Shown: positions 1-8,595, numbered from the stretch's first letter. The stretch is 63,310 bases of DNA from an uncultured Flavobacteriales bacterium (GCA_946479285.1 CAMLFH010000026.1:1-63310), one strand, 5' to 3'. The notes: generated from the sequence alone by a model not told the origin. Numbers and translations are program-made.

Positions 1-258
1 CCATATGTTCCAACAGGAACTTCAGATCCATTAGATCCTTGTGATCCGCTTCCAACAAGTATTGCCTGTGATGGAGATGGCGACGGAGTTTCAGACGATG
101 ATGAAGCTGCAAACGGAACAAATCCAAATGACCCGGATACCGATGGTGACGGAGTATTGGATGGAGAAGAAGTGTACGGAACGGATAATCCTTCCACACC
201 TTATGTTCCAACAGGAACTTCAGATCCGCTTGATCCTTGTGATCCGCTTCCAAATTCT
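1..258 (+). repeat. 198-bp coding tandem repeat in the type-B protein
   Basis: Bases 1-60 and 199-258 are nearly identical (a few substitutions, for example ccattagat versus ccgcttgat), giving a period of 198 bp or 66 residues. The upstream copies would lie outside the window. Confidence 0.85.
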
Positions 259-573
259 GCAGCATGTTTGTCAGGAGGCAGTGGAGGGCAAAGCGTAGAT
301 GTTCCGGAAGGATTCTCACCGAATGGTGACGGTTCCAATGAAACACTCATCATTCCAAACCTGGATGACTATCCCGACCATGAACTCAAAGTCTTCAATC
401 GCTGGGGAGTTGAGGTGTTCAAGGCAAGTCCTTACAACAATGACTGGAATGGAACAAACCAGGGGAAAATGGCCGTTGGAAAAGAGGAATTGCCTGCGGG
501 TACTTACTTCTACATCCTGGATTTAGGCATGGACGATAAAATAGTTAAAGGTTACATCTATATAACAAGGTAA
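1..573 (+). CDS. C-terminal part of a T9SS type-B sorted surface protein (5' end outside window)
   Basis: The frame is open from base 1, so only the last 190 residues of a larger protein are seen. It begins with two copies of a unit starting PYVPTGTSDP and ending DPCDPLP, separated by Asp-rich stretches (DGDGDGVSDDDE, DTDGDGVLDGEE) typical of thrombospondin type-3 calcium-binding repeats. The last ~90 residues, from VPEGFSPNGDG through VFNRWG to the terminal KGYIYITR, match the gliding-motility-associated (CHU_C, type B) C-terminal domain that directs export by the T9SS. The stop lies 2 bases before the next ATG. Following it with a PorP/SprF gene is typical, because type-B cargo is often encoded beside its dedicated SprF-like anchor. 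Function beyond surface display cannot be told. Confidence 0.88.
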   Translation, partial: PYVPTGTSDPLDPCDPLPTSIACDGDGDGVSDDDEAANGTNPNDPDTDGDGVLDGEEVYGTDNPSTPYVPTGTSDPLDPCDPLPNSAACLSGGSGGQSVDVPEGFSPNGDGSNETLIIPNLDDYPDHELKVFNRWGVEVFKASPYNNDWNGTNQGKMAVGKEELPAGTYFYILDLGMDDKIVKGYIYITR

Positions 574-575
574 TC

Positions 576-1508
576 ATGAGAAATAGATTCATATTAATAG
601 CATTGCTTGTTTTAGGACTGAATCAGGCATTTGCGCAACAACAGGCAGCATATACGCATTACATGTACAATACGCTGGTCATAAACCCGGCGTATGCCGG
701 GAGCCGTGATGCACTGACATTTACCGCATTGGGAAGATTCCAGTGGGTAGGATTTAAAGGTGCACCGACTACGCAGACTTTTACCGTTCACACTCCGATT
801 GCCCGAAAGAATATCGGGCTTGGATTGAGTTTAGTGAATGATAAGATTGGGCCAACTAATAATACGACTGTGGACGTAGATTTTGCTTACCGCCTGAAGC
901 TTTCGGATAAAGCACGCTTGTGCTTCGGGATCAACGGAGGATTCAACAGTTTTTCGGCAGAAGTGAATAACCTGACGTTGGCTGATCCGACAGATGCTGC
1001 TTTTTTGGCAAACAGAAGAGGAAAAATGCTTCCGGCTTTGGGAGCAGGAATCTATTTTCAAATGCCCAATTTTTACGTAGGGGCTTCTGTTCCGTCTATC
1101 CTGGAAAACAACCTGTTTGCAAACGGGAACAGTAACTCGATGGACATTTCCAAAGAGAGACGTCATTACTATCTGATTGCAGGTGCGGTGTTTACCATTT
1201 CGCCTTCCGTGAAATTTAAGCCGACTGTATTGGGGAAACTCGTACAAAATGCACCTTTCCAATTGGATGTCACAGGAACATTTATGCTGCGTGACCTGAT
1301 CGATCTTGGAATCATGTACCGCACCGGAGATGGTGTTGGTGCCTTACTTGGAGTGCATATTTCCAAACAATTCCTTTTCGGTTATTCGTATGACTGGTCG
1401 GCTGGAGTGCGAACAGGTAAAACAAACGGAGGAAGTCATGAGATCATGCTGCGTTATGATCTGCTCTTTAACAACGATGGTAAAATCAAATCACCCAGAT
1501 ATTTCTAA
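576..1508 (+). CDS. PorP/SprF family type IX secretion outer membrane protein
   Basis: 310 residues with a Sec signal peptide (MRNRFILIALLVLGLNQAFAQ). The start of the mature protein, QQAAYTHYMYNTLVINPAYAGS, is the hallmark N-terminus of the PorP/SprF family: outer membrane beta-barrels that work with T9SS and with anchoring of type-B CTD proteins. The remainder alternates short amphipathic strands (GLGLSLVND, YLIAGAVFTIS, IDLGIMYRTGDGVGALLGVHIS), as expected for a barrel. It starts 2 bases after the stop of the type-B cargo gene and ends 1 base before the PorE-like gene, so the three are one operon. The likely role is to hold the upstream protein at the cell surface; that pairing is inferred from context. 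Confidence 0.93.
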   Translation: MRNRFILIALLVLGLNQAFAQQQAAYTHYMYNTLVINPAYAGSRDALTFTALGRFQWVGFKGAPTTQTFTVHTPIARKNIGLGLSLVNDKIGPTNNTTVDVDFAYRLKLSDKARLCFGINGGFNSFSAEVNNLTLADPTDAAFLANRRGKMLPALGAGIYFQMPNFYVGASVPSILENNLFANGNSNSMDISKERRHYYLIAGAVFTISPSVKFKPTVLGKLVQNAPFQLDVTGTFMLRDLIDLGIMYRTGDGVGALLGVHISKQFLFGYSYDWSAGVRTGKTNGGSHEIMLRYDLLFNNDGKIKSPRYF

Positions 1509-1509
1509 T

Positions 1510-3714
1510 ATGAAAAAAACAATACTATTTGCTGTTTCATGCCTGCTTATGGGTTGGGTGGCAGCACAAGAGAAAAACGAAATAATAGGGACGAAGCAAT
1601 TGAATGAGTTCGATTACTATGCATCCGTGAACTCGCTTGAAAAAGTGAAAGACAAAGATGCAGGCGTACTCCGGAAACTGGCAGAAGGTTATGACATGAT
1701 CGGGAACTATCCGAATGCAGAAGCTTGCTATGCAACTATTTGCAAACGGGCAGACCGTATTCCGAACGATCACCTGGAATATGCCCGCATCTTGATGAAG
1801 TGCCAGAAGTATGTAGAAGCGGAAGCTCAATTAAAGATCTATTCGAAGTTGAATCCGAAAGACAGTGAGATGGACCGTTTTGAATTACTGAACGAATCAT
1901 TGGTGAAGTATTCAGCTCAGGCGGCTACGATCAAGATTGTAAATGCGCCGTTCAATACGGAACAGGAGGATTTTGGACCGGTAGTCTACAACAACAAACT
2001 GCTTTTTACTTCTTCGCGAAAAAATAGTGAAGTAGTGAACCGCAAATGGTTGGGAAACCGCTTGTCATTCCTGGATTTGTATTTAGCAGATATTAATCCG
2101 TCAACTAACGAGGTGACGAATATTCAGCCAATTCCGAGTAAAAAGGTCAACAAGAAATACCACGAAGGCCCGGTAGCATTTTCTCCGGATGGAAAACAGG
2201 CGTATATCACCCGAAATAACTACGAGGAAAAAGCCATTGACGGAACCCGCCATTTCTCTTTGTTTGTTTCCAACCTGGTAGGGGAGACATGGACTGAACC
2301 GGAGCCGGTTGTATTTAACAGCAACGATTACAGTGTGGGTCATGCCACATTCGCACCGGATGGAAAAACCTTGTTCTTTGCTTCGGATATGCCCGGAGGA
2401 CAGGGCGGTGTAGACATTTATCGTTCCCGCTGGGAAAATGGAAACTGGTCGGTGCCGGAAAATATGTCCTCTATCAATACAGGTGGTGACGAAATGTTTC
2501 CTTTCTTCCACGAATCCGGAGTTTTCTTTTTCTCTTCCGAAGGTTATCCCGGTTACGGCGGATTGGATGTATTTATATGTGTTTACAAGGATGACGATTT
2601 GAGACAAATCCGGAATGTAGGTGCGCCTTTCAATTCTCCCGGAGATGATTTTTCGGTTTGGATGAACAAAGATGCAACAACCGGAATGATCTCTTCCAAC
2701 AGGCCCGGAGGAAAAGGAAACGATGACTTGTACACCTTTACGATGGAAAAGCCATTTATGTTTGCGCGTAATATTCGTGTAGTAGCCAAAGATGAAAAAG
2801 GAAACAGGCTTCCTGGTGTTTGGATCAAAGTAAAAGATCCGAGCGGAAAAGAACTGGCAACACTGACGACCGATGCAAATGCAGAAGCTACTTACGAAAC
2901 TTCAGAAACCGGATCGTTTAATATTGAAGGGAACAAAAAAGACTATTTTGAATCGGCTGAGAAAGTGGTCGTCACAGATGAATCCCCGGAAAATATTCCT
3001 GCAGATTTAGTGTTGGAAAAAGATCCGGGATTCATGCTTTTGGTTCAGGTACTGGACAAGAAATCAAGTACTGTGCTGGATAGTGTAAAAGTGACGCTGA
3101 TTAATAACATGACCGGAAAAGAAGAAGGCATTTTCTATACTAATAAAGACGGTCAGATCAAGCGTCCGATCTACGACAAGAAACTGAACGACCGTGTTTC
3201 TTATAACATTCGCCTGGAGAAAAAGGGATACCTTCCAAGAGGAACAACTTACAACAAAGAGCTGACTGCTCCCGGTGTTTATGATGTTTCAAAAGACATT
3301 TCCCTAAAACTGGAAAAAATGGAAGTAGGAACAGATCTTGCGAAAGCAATCGATTTGAAACCGATCTACTTTGATTTGGCAAAATTCAACATTCGTCCGG
3401 ATGCAGCAGTGGAACTGGATAAGATCGTAGCGATCATGAATGAATTCCCGACCATGGTGGTAGAACTTGGTTCACACACCGATTGCAGAGGAACAGCGCT
3501 GAAGAACATAGAACTTTCCCAGAAGCGGGCAGATGCTTCGGCAGAATACATCAAATCCCGTATCAAAGATCCGTGGAGAATTTCCGGAAAAGGGTATGGA
3601 GAATCGAAAATATTGAATGGTTGTACCTGTGAAGGTCTGAAAAAACAACCGAAGTACACGGAAGCACAGCATGCGGTGAACCGCAGAACGGAATTCCTGG
3701 TGGTGAAAATTTAA
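1510..3714 (+). CDS. PorE-like OmpA family protein (TPR, PD40 propeller, CRD, OmpA_C)
   Basis: 734 residues. The ATG at 1510 is chosen because it gives a signal peptide (MKKTILFAVSCLLMGWVAAQ) and sits directly after the PorP stop; the frame is open further upstream but that overlaps PorP. Domain order: signal 1-20, helical TPR-like part ~25-130, WD40-like PD40 repeats ~160-430 (FSPDGKQAYITRNN, FAPDGKTLFFASD, ISSNRPGGKGNDDLY), a carboxypeptidase-regulatory-like/Ig part ~430-600, and an OmpA peptidoglycan-binding domain ~615-734 (FDLAKFNIRPDA, GSHTDCRG, LSQKRADA, NRRTEFLVVKI). This is the architecture of PorE and relatives, which tether T9SS outer membrane parts to peptidoglycan. Third gene of the operon. 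Whether it is the core PorE or a cargo-specific paralogue cannot be told. Confidence 0.92.
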   Translation: MKKTILFAVSCLLMGWVAAQEKNEIIGTKQLNEFDYYASVNSLEKVKDKDAGVLRKLAEGYDMIGNYPNAEACYATICKRADRIPNDHLEYARILMKCQKYVEAEAQLKIYSKLNPKDSEMDRFELLNESLVKYSAQAATIKIVNAPFNTEQEDFGPVVYNNKLLFTSSRKNSEVVNRKWLGNRLSFLDLYLADINPSTNEVTNIQPIPSKKVNKKYHEGPVAFSPDGKQAYITRNNYEEKAIDGTRHFSLFVSNLVGETWTEPEPVVFNSNDYSVGHATFAPDGKTLFFASDMPGGQGGVDIYRSRWENGNWSVPENMSSINTGGDEMFPFFHESGVFFFSSEGYPGYGGLDVFICVYKDDDLRQIRNVGAPFNSPGDDFSVWMNKDATTGMISSNRPGGKGNDDLYTFTMEKPFMFARNIRVVAKDEKGNRLPGVWIKVKDPSGKELATLTTDANAEATYETSETGSFNIEGNKKDYFESAEKVVVTDESPENIPADLVLEKDPGFMLLVQVLDKKSSTVLDSVKVTLINNMTGKEEGIFYTNKDGQIKRPIYDKKLNDRVSYNIRLEKKGYLPRGTTYNKELTAPGVYDVSKDISLKLEKMEVGTDLAKAIDLKPIYFDLAKFNIRPDAAVELDKIVAIMNEFPTMVVELGSHTDCRGTALKNIELSQKRADASAEYIKSRIKDPWRISGKGYGESKILNGCTCEGLKKQPKYTEAQHAVNRRTEFLVVKI

Positions 3715-3745
3715 GCTTTTACCAATTTTATGAAGAAAGAGGAAG

Positions 3746-3773
3746 GCATCTGTCAATTGACGGATGCTTTTTT
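3746..3773 (+). terminator. Rho-independent terminator of the T9SS operon
   Basis: A 5-bp arm GCATC (3746-3750) pairs with GATGC (3763-3767), and the enclosed TGTCAATTGACG can pair on itself (GTC/GAC). It is followed by TTTTTT. It lies 32 bases after the PorE-like stop. Confidence 0.75.
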
Positions 3774-4089
3774 ATTGAACTGCAAAGAAGAGCCAGCTAC
3801 TGCTGGTGAAGACGGAGTGCAGTCTGAAAGACGTTGCACGAAGGTAGAAGATCGCAAAAAATGAATTATACCTTTGCGTCCTCTTTCTCTTTGCGGTTTA
3901 AATTTATCGTGAATTGAAAAGGCGATGAGCCGCGTCTTTAATTTTTGTGTCTTGAAGTTCGTTAAAACTAGAATTCTGCAATTCTGCGAAATCAGCTTTC
4001 CAGCTCTTGAATTCGCGAACCTACTTAGCGGTTCGTTAAAACTAGAATTCGAGAATTCTCGAACTCGATGTTAAAATCTACAATGCATA
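3774..4089. repeat. Gene-free stretch with dispersed and direct repeats
   Basis: No convincing gene. It holds an exact 20-bp direct repeat (3957-3976 and 4031-4050) starting GTTCGTTAAAAC and ending GAATTC, spaced 74 bp. It also holds a short palindrome GAGAATTCTC after the second copy, a CCAGC/GCTGG mini-hairpin near 3792-3805, and at 3871-3900 a segment whose reverse complement resembles 32571-32599 (ACCGCAAAGAG ... GACGCAAAGG). A perfect TACCTTTG -7-like box at 3869-3876 has no gene after it. Confidence 0.7.
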
Positions 4090-4115
4090 AAAAAGGCGCC
4101 GATTGACGCCTTTTT
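4090..4115 (-). terminator. Terminator of the minus-strand secreted protein gene
   Basis: Perfect 9-bp stem AAAAAGGCG (4090-4098) / CGCCTTTTT (4107-4115) with an 8-base loop, 3 bases after the stop codon at 4119-4121 in the minus direction. The A/T arms make it able to act in both directions. Confidence 0.85.
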
Positions 4116-4118
4116 AGT

Positions 4119-5414
4119 TTATTCAACAATAATCCGCGATTGAATCACTTGTGTATCCGTTTCAATAACGATTAGATAAAGACCGTTTTTAAGCTGCTCA
4201 TTTGTCAAAATGACTTTGTGATTTTCAAGTACAGGAACGAATAGCATCTGCAAACCTGCTGCATTGAAAACCGTAATGGATTGAACTTTCTCCTGCAATT
4301 TGCTGAAATCAATAACAGATGTCGTTTCCATCGGGTTCGGATAAATGGAAATCATTTCTTCCTCATTAGTACTCACTCCAACCTGACTATCAAAGGTTTC
4401 AAAATCGTAGTAATCTTTGCGGTAGATATTTTCAGCTTGCAAAGTGAAACTATTTAATTCCTTGTGGATATGTTGAATGAGATAATCATTCATATCATAC
4501 AGATAGTTGTCTACGTAATCCTCTATCAAAATCAATTGACTATTCATCTCGTCCCATGATTCCGAATAATACCTGGTGCGGTTGCCGTGAGAATCATAAT
4601 CTTCGCCATGACTTCCTGAAAGATGATATGCATTTGATGAGTAAGATTCTATCAAAGAACTATAACTTCCATTTGCACCGTATGTGTAGGTAACCCGGTA
4701 ATAATTATCCCAGGAACTGGTGTTTGTATTCCACTCATATGCATAACGTGCAGCAATAGTGTTATCGGGATTGTATGTGTTAACCTGCTTTTCTTCGTAT
4801 ACGAATAATTGTTGACTGGTATTCCAGAAGGATAAGATTCGCTCCAGAATGTTATTCTGAGTGTCGTATACGATGTCAGAAAATTTGATATTTTCTCTGT
4901 AAACTTCAGCGAATTCATCGTACGTAAATTCAACGATCTCCGAAATCCGGTTGTTGTTATCATACTGATAAGTGTTCTTAGTTCCTAGCCATAGTTCCCA
5001 GTTACCGCTATCGAACACGTATCTTTCATCCAGGATGATATCCTGCATCCCGTTGTAATCGATCTGGTGTTTGATTCCCGGTTTCCAGGTAGAATTGATA
5101 TGATCGTAATCATCCTTTATTTCAAGTGTCGGTTGAAACAAATTATCATAATTGGAAGTGATACGTTCGGTATAATAATTCCCGTTTCGACTGATGCTGT
5201 TTGTAGCTTGCCCCTGTACATTGTACACATAGTCTGAAGAGTCAATAAATATCCAGGAAGATCCACTCCAGGTATAGTTATGGGATTTATGTGGTCTGTG
5301 AACAATGGTTTTATTCGTGTTGTTGTTTCCTACCGGTTTTTTAAATCCGTCTTGTGCAAACTGGGTGAATGCGATTACGGTGATGGAAAGAAGAGTAAGA
5401 AGAAATTGTTTCAT
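4119..5414 (-). CDS. Secreted Tyr-rich repeat protein with T9SS type A sorting domain
   Basis: 431 residues. The signal peptide is MKQFLLTLLSITVIAFTQFAQ. The body (~40-345) is rich in Tyr, Asn and Asp with loosely repeated segments such as YDNNNRISEIVEFTYDE, YTYGANGSYSSLIES and YDSHGNRTRYYSESWDE, resembling YD/RHS-type beta repeats but without an RHS core. The last ~75 residues (ISIYPNPMETTSVIDFS ... GLYLIVIETDTQVIQSRIIVE) form a clear type A T9SS sorting domain, so the protein should be exported to the surface or medium. A single gene with its own terminator. It lies between the PorE-like gene and a relic of an OmpA-gene tail. Molecular function unknown. Confidence 0.87.
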   Translation of the reverse strand: MKQFLLTLLSITVIAFTQFAQDGFKKPVGNNNTNKTIVHRPHKSHNYTWSGSSWIFIDSSDYVYNVQGQATNSISRNGNYYTERITSNYDNLFQPTLEIKDDYDHINSTWKPGIKHQIDYNGMQDIILDERYVFDSGNWELWLGTKNTYQYDNNNRISEIVEFTYDEFAEVYRENIKFSDIVYDTQNNILERILSFWNTSQQLFVYEEKQVNTYNPDNTIAARYAYEWNTNTSSWDNYYRVTYTYGANGSYSSLIESYSSNAYHLSGSHGEDYDSHGNRTRYYSESWDEMNSQLILIEDYVDNYLYDMNDYLIQHIHKELNSFTLQAENIYRKDYYDFETFDSQVGVSTNEEEMISIYPNPMETTSVIDFSKLQEKVQSITVFNAAGLQMLFVPVLENHKVILTNEQLKNGLYLIVIETDTQVIQSRIIVE

Positions 5415-5472
5415 TTCGTTTTTATTAGGTGGATTTTGAAGGTGTAAAAGTAACGATTTTGCTTCAAATGGC

Positions 5473-5505
5473 GAACCGCAGAACGGAATTCCTGGTCGTG
5501 AAGAT
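5473..5505 (+). pseudogene. Relic of the 3' end of an OmpA-family gene
   Basis: Bases 5473-5496 are identical to 3678-3701 in the PorE-like gene, and the match continues to 5505 with two differences, both synonymous (GTG/GTC and AAA/AAG). The peptide NRRTEFLVVKI is the terminal OmpA sequence. The stop codon is absent here and nothing upstream (minus-strand gene, then AT-rich sequence) continues the frame as an OmpA domain. It is therefore a fragment, most simply left by a lost OmpA paralogue or by rearrangement. Confidence 0.7.
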
Positions 5506-5514
5506 TAATATCAA

Positions 5515-5552
5515 AAAATGTAGGCACGCGATGCGTCGCGTGCCTACATTTT
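5515..5552. terminator. 17-bp perfect hairpin downstream of uvrA (dispersed GTAGGxACGCG family)
   Basis: Left arm 5515-5531 and right arm 5536-5552 are perfectly complementary around loop TGCG, with A-rich/T-rich outer ends. It lies 17 bases beyond the uvrA stop and would terminate transcription in either direction. A related hairpin with a compensating change in the stem (GGCACGCG here, GGGACGCG there) is at 61831-61852. Confidence 0.8.
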
Positions 5553-5569
5553 ATTTTAATCGCGTGCCA

Positions 5570-8419
5570 TTATTTCTTCTTCAATTCCTTTCTCAATTTC
5601 TCCATGTGCTCTATTTCCATTTTCAGGTATTTGGCCGTATGGGAAACGTCCGTATATTTCTTAATGATTTCCTCCGGTGTTCCGGTGCAGACAATGTTTC
5701 CACCGCCTCTTCCACCTTCAGGTCCAACATCAATGATGTGGTCCGCTACTTTAACAATGTCGAGGTTGTGCTCGATCACCAAAACGGTATTTCCGTCTTC
5801 CACTAAGCGTTGTAATACTTCGATCAGCATGCGTATGTCTTCAAAATGCAAACCGGTACTTGGTTCGTCGAGGATGTAGATCGTATTCCCGGTTCCGCGT
5901 TTGGTTAATTCTCCTGCGAGTTTGATGCGCTGCGCTTCACCACCACTTACGGTTGTAGAAGGCTGTCCGAGTTTGATATAACCCAATCCAACGGAGTTCA
6001 GCGTTTCTAAAACACGGTGGATCTTCGGAACTTTTTCAAAGAAAATTACGGCATCTTCGATGGTCATTTCCAACACGTCGTTGATGGATTTCCCTTTGTA
6101 GCGTACCTCCAGTGTTTCGCGGTTATAGCGTTTCCCGTTACAGGTTTCACATTCCACGTAAACATCCGGAAGGAAGTTCATTTCAATTACTTTTAATCCG
6201 CCACCACCACAGGTGTCACATCTTCCACCGGCAACGTTGAAGGAGAATCTTCCCGCTTTGTAACCACGGATCTGTGCTTCCGGCAAAGCGGCAAACAAGG
6301 TGCGGATTTCTGTAAATACATTCGTATAAGTTGCCGGATTGCTTCGTGGTGTTCTTCCAATCGGACTTTGATCAATCTCAATGACTTTATCTAAATGCTC
6401 CAGGCCTTCAATTTTCTTGTAAGGCATCGGCTTCTTCACACCGTTGTAAATATGTGCGTTCAGAATAGGATAGAGCGTGTGATTGATCAGAGTCGATTTT
6501 CCACTTCCCGAAACTCCGGTTACACAAGTCAGCGTTCCTAAAGGAATTGTCAGATCTACGTTTTGCAAATTGTTTCCGCTGGCGCCTTTTAGCACCAGTT
6601 TCTTTCCGTTTCCTTTTCGGCGTTTTTTCGGAATTTCGATTTCCAGCTCGCCTCTCAAATATTTGGTGGTGATGGAATCTTTGGATACCAATTCATTAAA
6701 CGGTGCTGCATTCACAATTTCACCGCCATGAACTCCTGCTCCCGGACCGATATCCACCACAAAATCTGCAGCCTCCATCATTTCGCGGTCGTGTTCCACC
6801 ACAATCACCGAGTTTCCTCCGTCGCGCAATCGTTTCAATGAATTGATCAAACGCGTATTGTCTCTTTGGTGCAAACCGATACTCGGTTCGTCCAAAATGT
6901 AGAGCACATTCATTAATTCGGAACCGATTTGGGTTGCCAAACGAATGCGTTGTGCTTCTCCACCGGATAAACTTCTTGCAGAGCGGTGTAAAGTCAAATA
7001 TTCCAGTCCAACTTCCAGGATGAAACGTACGCGCGCACGAATTTCTTTCAAAATTTCCGTTCCGATGACCTGTTGTTCGTTATTTAATGAATCTTCAATG
7101 TTCTCTAACCAGGCTGCAAGGTCCTGGATGTCCAGGTTGGCAACTTCTCCCAGTGTTTTTCCACTCACTTTGAAATGAAGTGCTTCTTTTTTCAAACGTG
7201 CTCCATGACATTCCGGGCACGTGATCTTGTTCATGAAACTTTGTGCCCAGCGTTGAATTCCGGCAGTACTTTCTTCCGCATGGCGCGCCATGAAATTCCC
7301 CAATCCTTCAAACTGAATGGTTGTTTCCTTGCTGTTTTGTTCCAACCCTTCATTTCCGTTCAGGATCACGTGGACCAAATCGTCCGGAAGATCTGCAATG
7401 GGCGTATTGATAGTATAACCTTCCTGCTGCAGGAAAGCTTCAATGCGGTCAAAAAACCAGTTGCGTTTGTATTCTCCAATCGGCGCTAATCCGCCTTTTT
7501 TGATGCTCAGTTTTGGATCCGGGATCACTTTTTCGCGGTCGATCTCAGAAATTTCACCCAATCCTACACAAGTAGGGCAAGCTCCGTATGGCGAGTTGAA
7601 AGAAAATAAATTCGGTTCCGGTTCCGGGTAAGAAATTCCGGTTGTGGGACACATGAGCAAACGCGAGAAATGACGAACCTGGTTTGTTTCAAAATCCTGG
7701 ATCATCATACTTTTTCCGCCGTGTTTCATAGCAGTGGTGATAGCATCGTATAAACGTTTGCGGTCATTGGCTTTCACCTGGATGCGGTCAACAACGATTT
7801 CAATGTCGTGGATTTTATAACGGTCCAAACGCATTCCTTTCGTAATTTCCATAATTTCGCCATCGATGCGAACTTTGGAATAGCCCATTTTTCCAATTTG
7901 CTCGAACAATTCGCGGTAATGACCTTTCCTTCCTTTGATCTTTGGAGCGAGGATCAATACCTTCTTCTCATCAAATTGTTCTATGATCAAATCCGTGATC
8001 TGGTCGTCGGAATATTTGACCATGCGTTCTCCCGTTTCATAAGAATATGCCGTTCCGATCCGTGCATAAAGCAGGCGCATAAAGTCATAAATCTCCGTAA
8101 TAGTCCCCACGGTAGACCGCGGACTTCTTGAAACTGTTTTTTGTTCGATAGAAATTACCGGGCTCAACCCATTGATCTTGTCCACATCCGGGCGCTCCAT
8201 TCCGCCTAAGAACTGGCGCGCGTATGATGAAAACGTTTCGATGTATCTGCGCTGGCCCTCTGCGAAAATGGTATCAAATGCCAAAGAAGATTTCCCGCTT
8301 CCGCTTAAACCGGTAAAAACAACGAGTTTGTCCCGGGGAATTTCTAGTTGGATGTCCTTTAAATTGTGTTCTCTGGCTCCGTAAACTTCAATGTTGTTTG
8401 TTTTTTTGTCAAGACTCAT
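5570..8419 (-). CDS. uvrA: UvrA excinuclease ABC subunit A
   Basis: 949 residues from the ATG at 8419 (MSLDKKTNNIEVYGAREHNL), the usual UvrA beginning; an in-frame ATG at 8455 lies inside the octamer array and is less likely. UvrA is the damage-recognition ATPase dimer of nucleotide excision repair, loading UvrB on DNA. Visible parts are Walker A GLSGSGKSSLAFD (~37), the first zinc module (CPTCVGLG ... CPECHGARL), signature LSGGEAQRIRLA, Walker B LYILDEPSIGLHQRD, second Walker A GVSGSGKSTL, the C-terminal zinc finger CDTCGGGG ... CETCNGKRYN, second signature VSGGEAQRIKLA and ILDEPSTGLH. Length is normal for the family. It is transcribed alone or after the lytic transglycosylase gene upstream; the intervening 176 bases carry TTGAAC motifs and the octamer repeat. 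Confidence 0.98.
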   Translation of the reverse strand: MSLDKKTNNIEVYGAREHNLKDIQLEIPRDKLVVFTGLSGSGKSSLAFDTIFAEGQRRYIETFSSYARQFLGGMERPDVDKINGLSPVISIEQKTVSRSPRSTVGTITEIYDFMRLLYARIGTAYSYETGERMVKYSDDQITDLIIEQFDEKKVLILAPKIKGRKGHYRELFEQIGKMGYSKVRIDGEIMEITKGMRLDRYKIHDIEIVVDRIQVKANDRKRLYDAITTAMKHGGKSMMIQDFETNQVRHFSRLLMCPTTGISYPEPEPNLFSFNSPYGACPTCVGLGEISEIDREKVIPDPKLSIKKGGLAPIGEYKRNWFFDRIEAFLQQEGYTINTPIADLPDDLVHVILNGNEGLEQNSKETTIQFEGLGNFMARHAEESTAGIQRWAQSFMNKITCPECHGARLKKEALHFKVSGKTLGEVANLDIQDLAAWLENIEDSLNNEQQVIGTEILKEIRARVRFILEVGLEYLTLHRSARSLSGGEAQRIRLATQIGSELMNVLYILDEPSIGLHQRDNTRLINSLKRLRDGGNSVIVVEHDREMMEAADFVVDIGPGAGVHGGEIVNAAPFNELVSKDSITTKYLRGELEIEIPKKRRKGNGKKLVLKGASGNNLQNVDLTIPLGTLTCVTGVSGSGKSTLINHTLYPILNAHIYNGVKKPMPYKKIEGLEHLDKVIEIDQSPIGRTPRSNPATYTNVFTEIRTLFAALPEAQIRGYKAGRFSFNVAGGRCDTCGGGGLKVIEMNFLPDVYVECETCNGKRYNRETLEVRYKGKSINDVLEMTIEDAVIFFEKVPKIHRVLETLNSVGLGYIKLGQPSTTVSGGEAQRIKLAGELTKRGTGNTIYILDEPSTGLHFEDIRMLIEVLQRLVEDGNTVLVIEHNLDIVKVADHIIDVGPEGGRGGGNIVCTGTPEEIIKKYTDVSHTAKYLKMEIEHMEKLRKELKKK

Positions 8420-8447
8420 GTCAGAATGTGTGTAATCTATTTTAATA

Positions 8448-8503
8448 ATGTTCAAATGTTCAAATGTTCAAATGTTCAAATGTTCAAATGTTCAAATGTT
8501 CAA
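8448..8503. repeat. Seven perfect tandem copies of the octamer ATGTTCAA
   Basis: Bases 8448-8503 are seven uninterrupted copies of ATGTTCAA (TTGAACAT on the uvrA strand), starting 29 bases upstream of the uvrA ATG. Four more TTGAAC motifs follow at 8521, 8562, 8579 and 8587. Perfect short tandem repeats of this sort change copy number by slippage. The array lies in the uvrA 5' region and, if the 8455 start is used, at its first codon. There are no spacers, so it is not a CRISPR array. Confidence 0.95.
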
Positions 8504-8595
8504 AATTGTATTTAAATACTTTGAACGAAAGGCGCTGAGTCAGCCACGGCTGAAGTCACCCTTGAACCTTTTAACTTTTTGAACGCTTGAACTTC

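Noticed and set aside
831..1262. 143-codon minus-strand frame
   Set aside because: Antisense to the well supported PorP/SprF gene; Cys/Arg/His-rich translation typical of a shadow frame.
1306..1509. N-terminal extension of the PorE-like gene
   Set aside because: The frame is open but overlaps the PorP/SprF gene, and the ATG at 1510 gives a proper signal peptide.
3869..3876. TACCTTTG box as a promoter
   Set aside because: Perfect match to the -7 consensus but no gene on the plus strand follows for over 1.5 kb; it is part of a dispersed repeat (CCTTTGCG).
4119..5414. Minus-strand gene as an RHS protein
   Set aside because: It has Tyr-rich repeat-like segments but no RHS core, and it ends in a T9SS sorting domain.
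5429..5806. 125-codon plus-strand frame containing NRRTEFLVVKI
   Set aside because: Only the 11-residue OmpA tail is meaningful; the rest reads through the uvrA terminator and antisense uvrA. Kept as a relic, not a gene.
8448..8503. Possible CRISPR array
   Set aside because: Units are 8 bases long with no spacers, and no cas gene is in the window; it is a simple tandem repeat.
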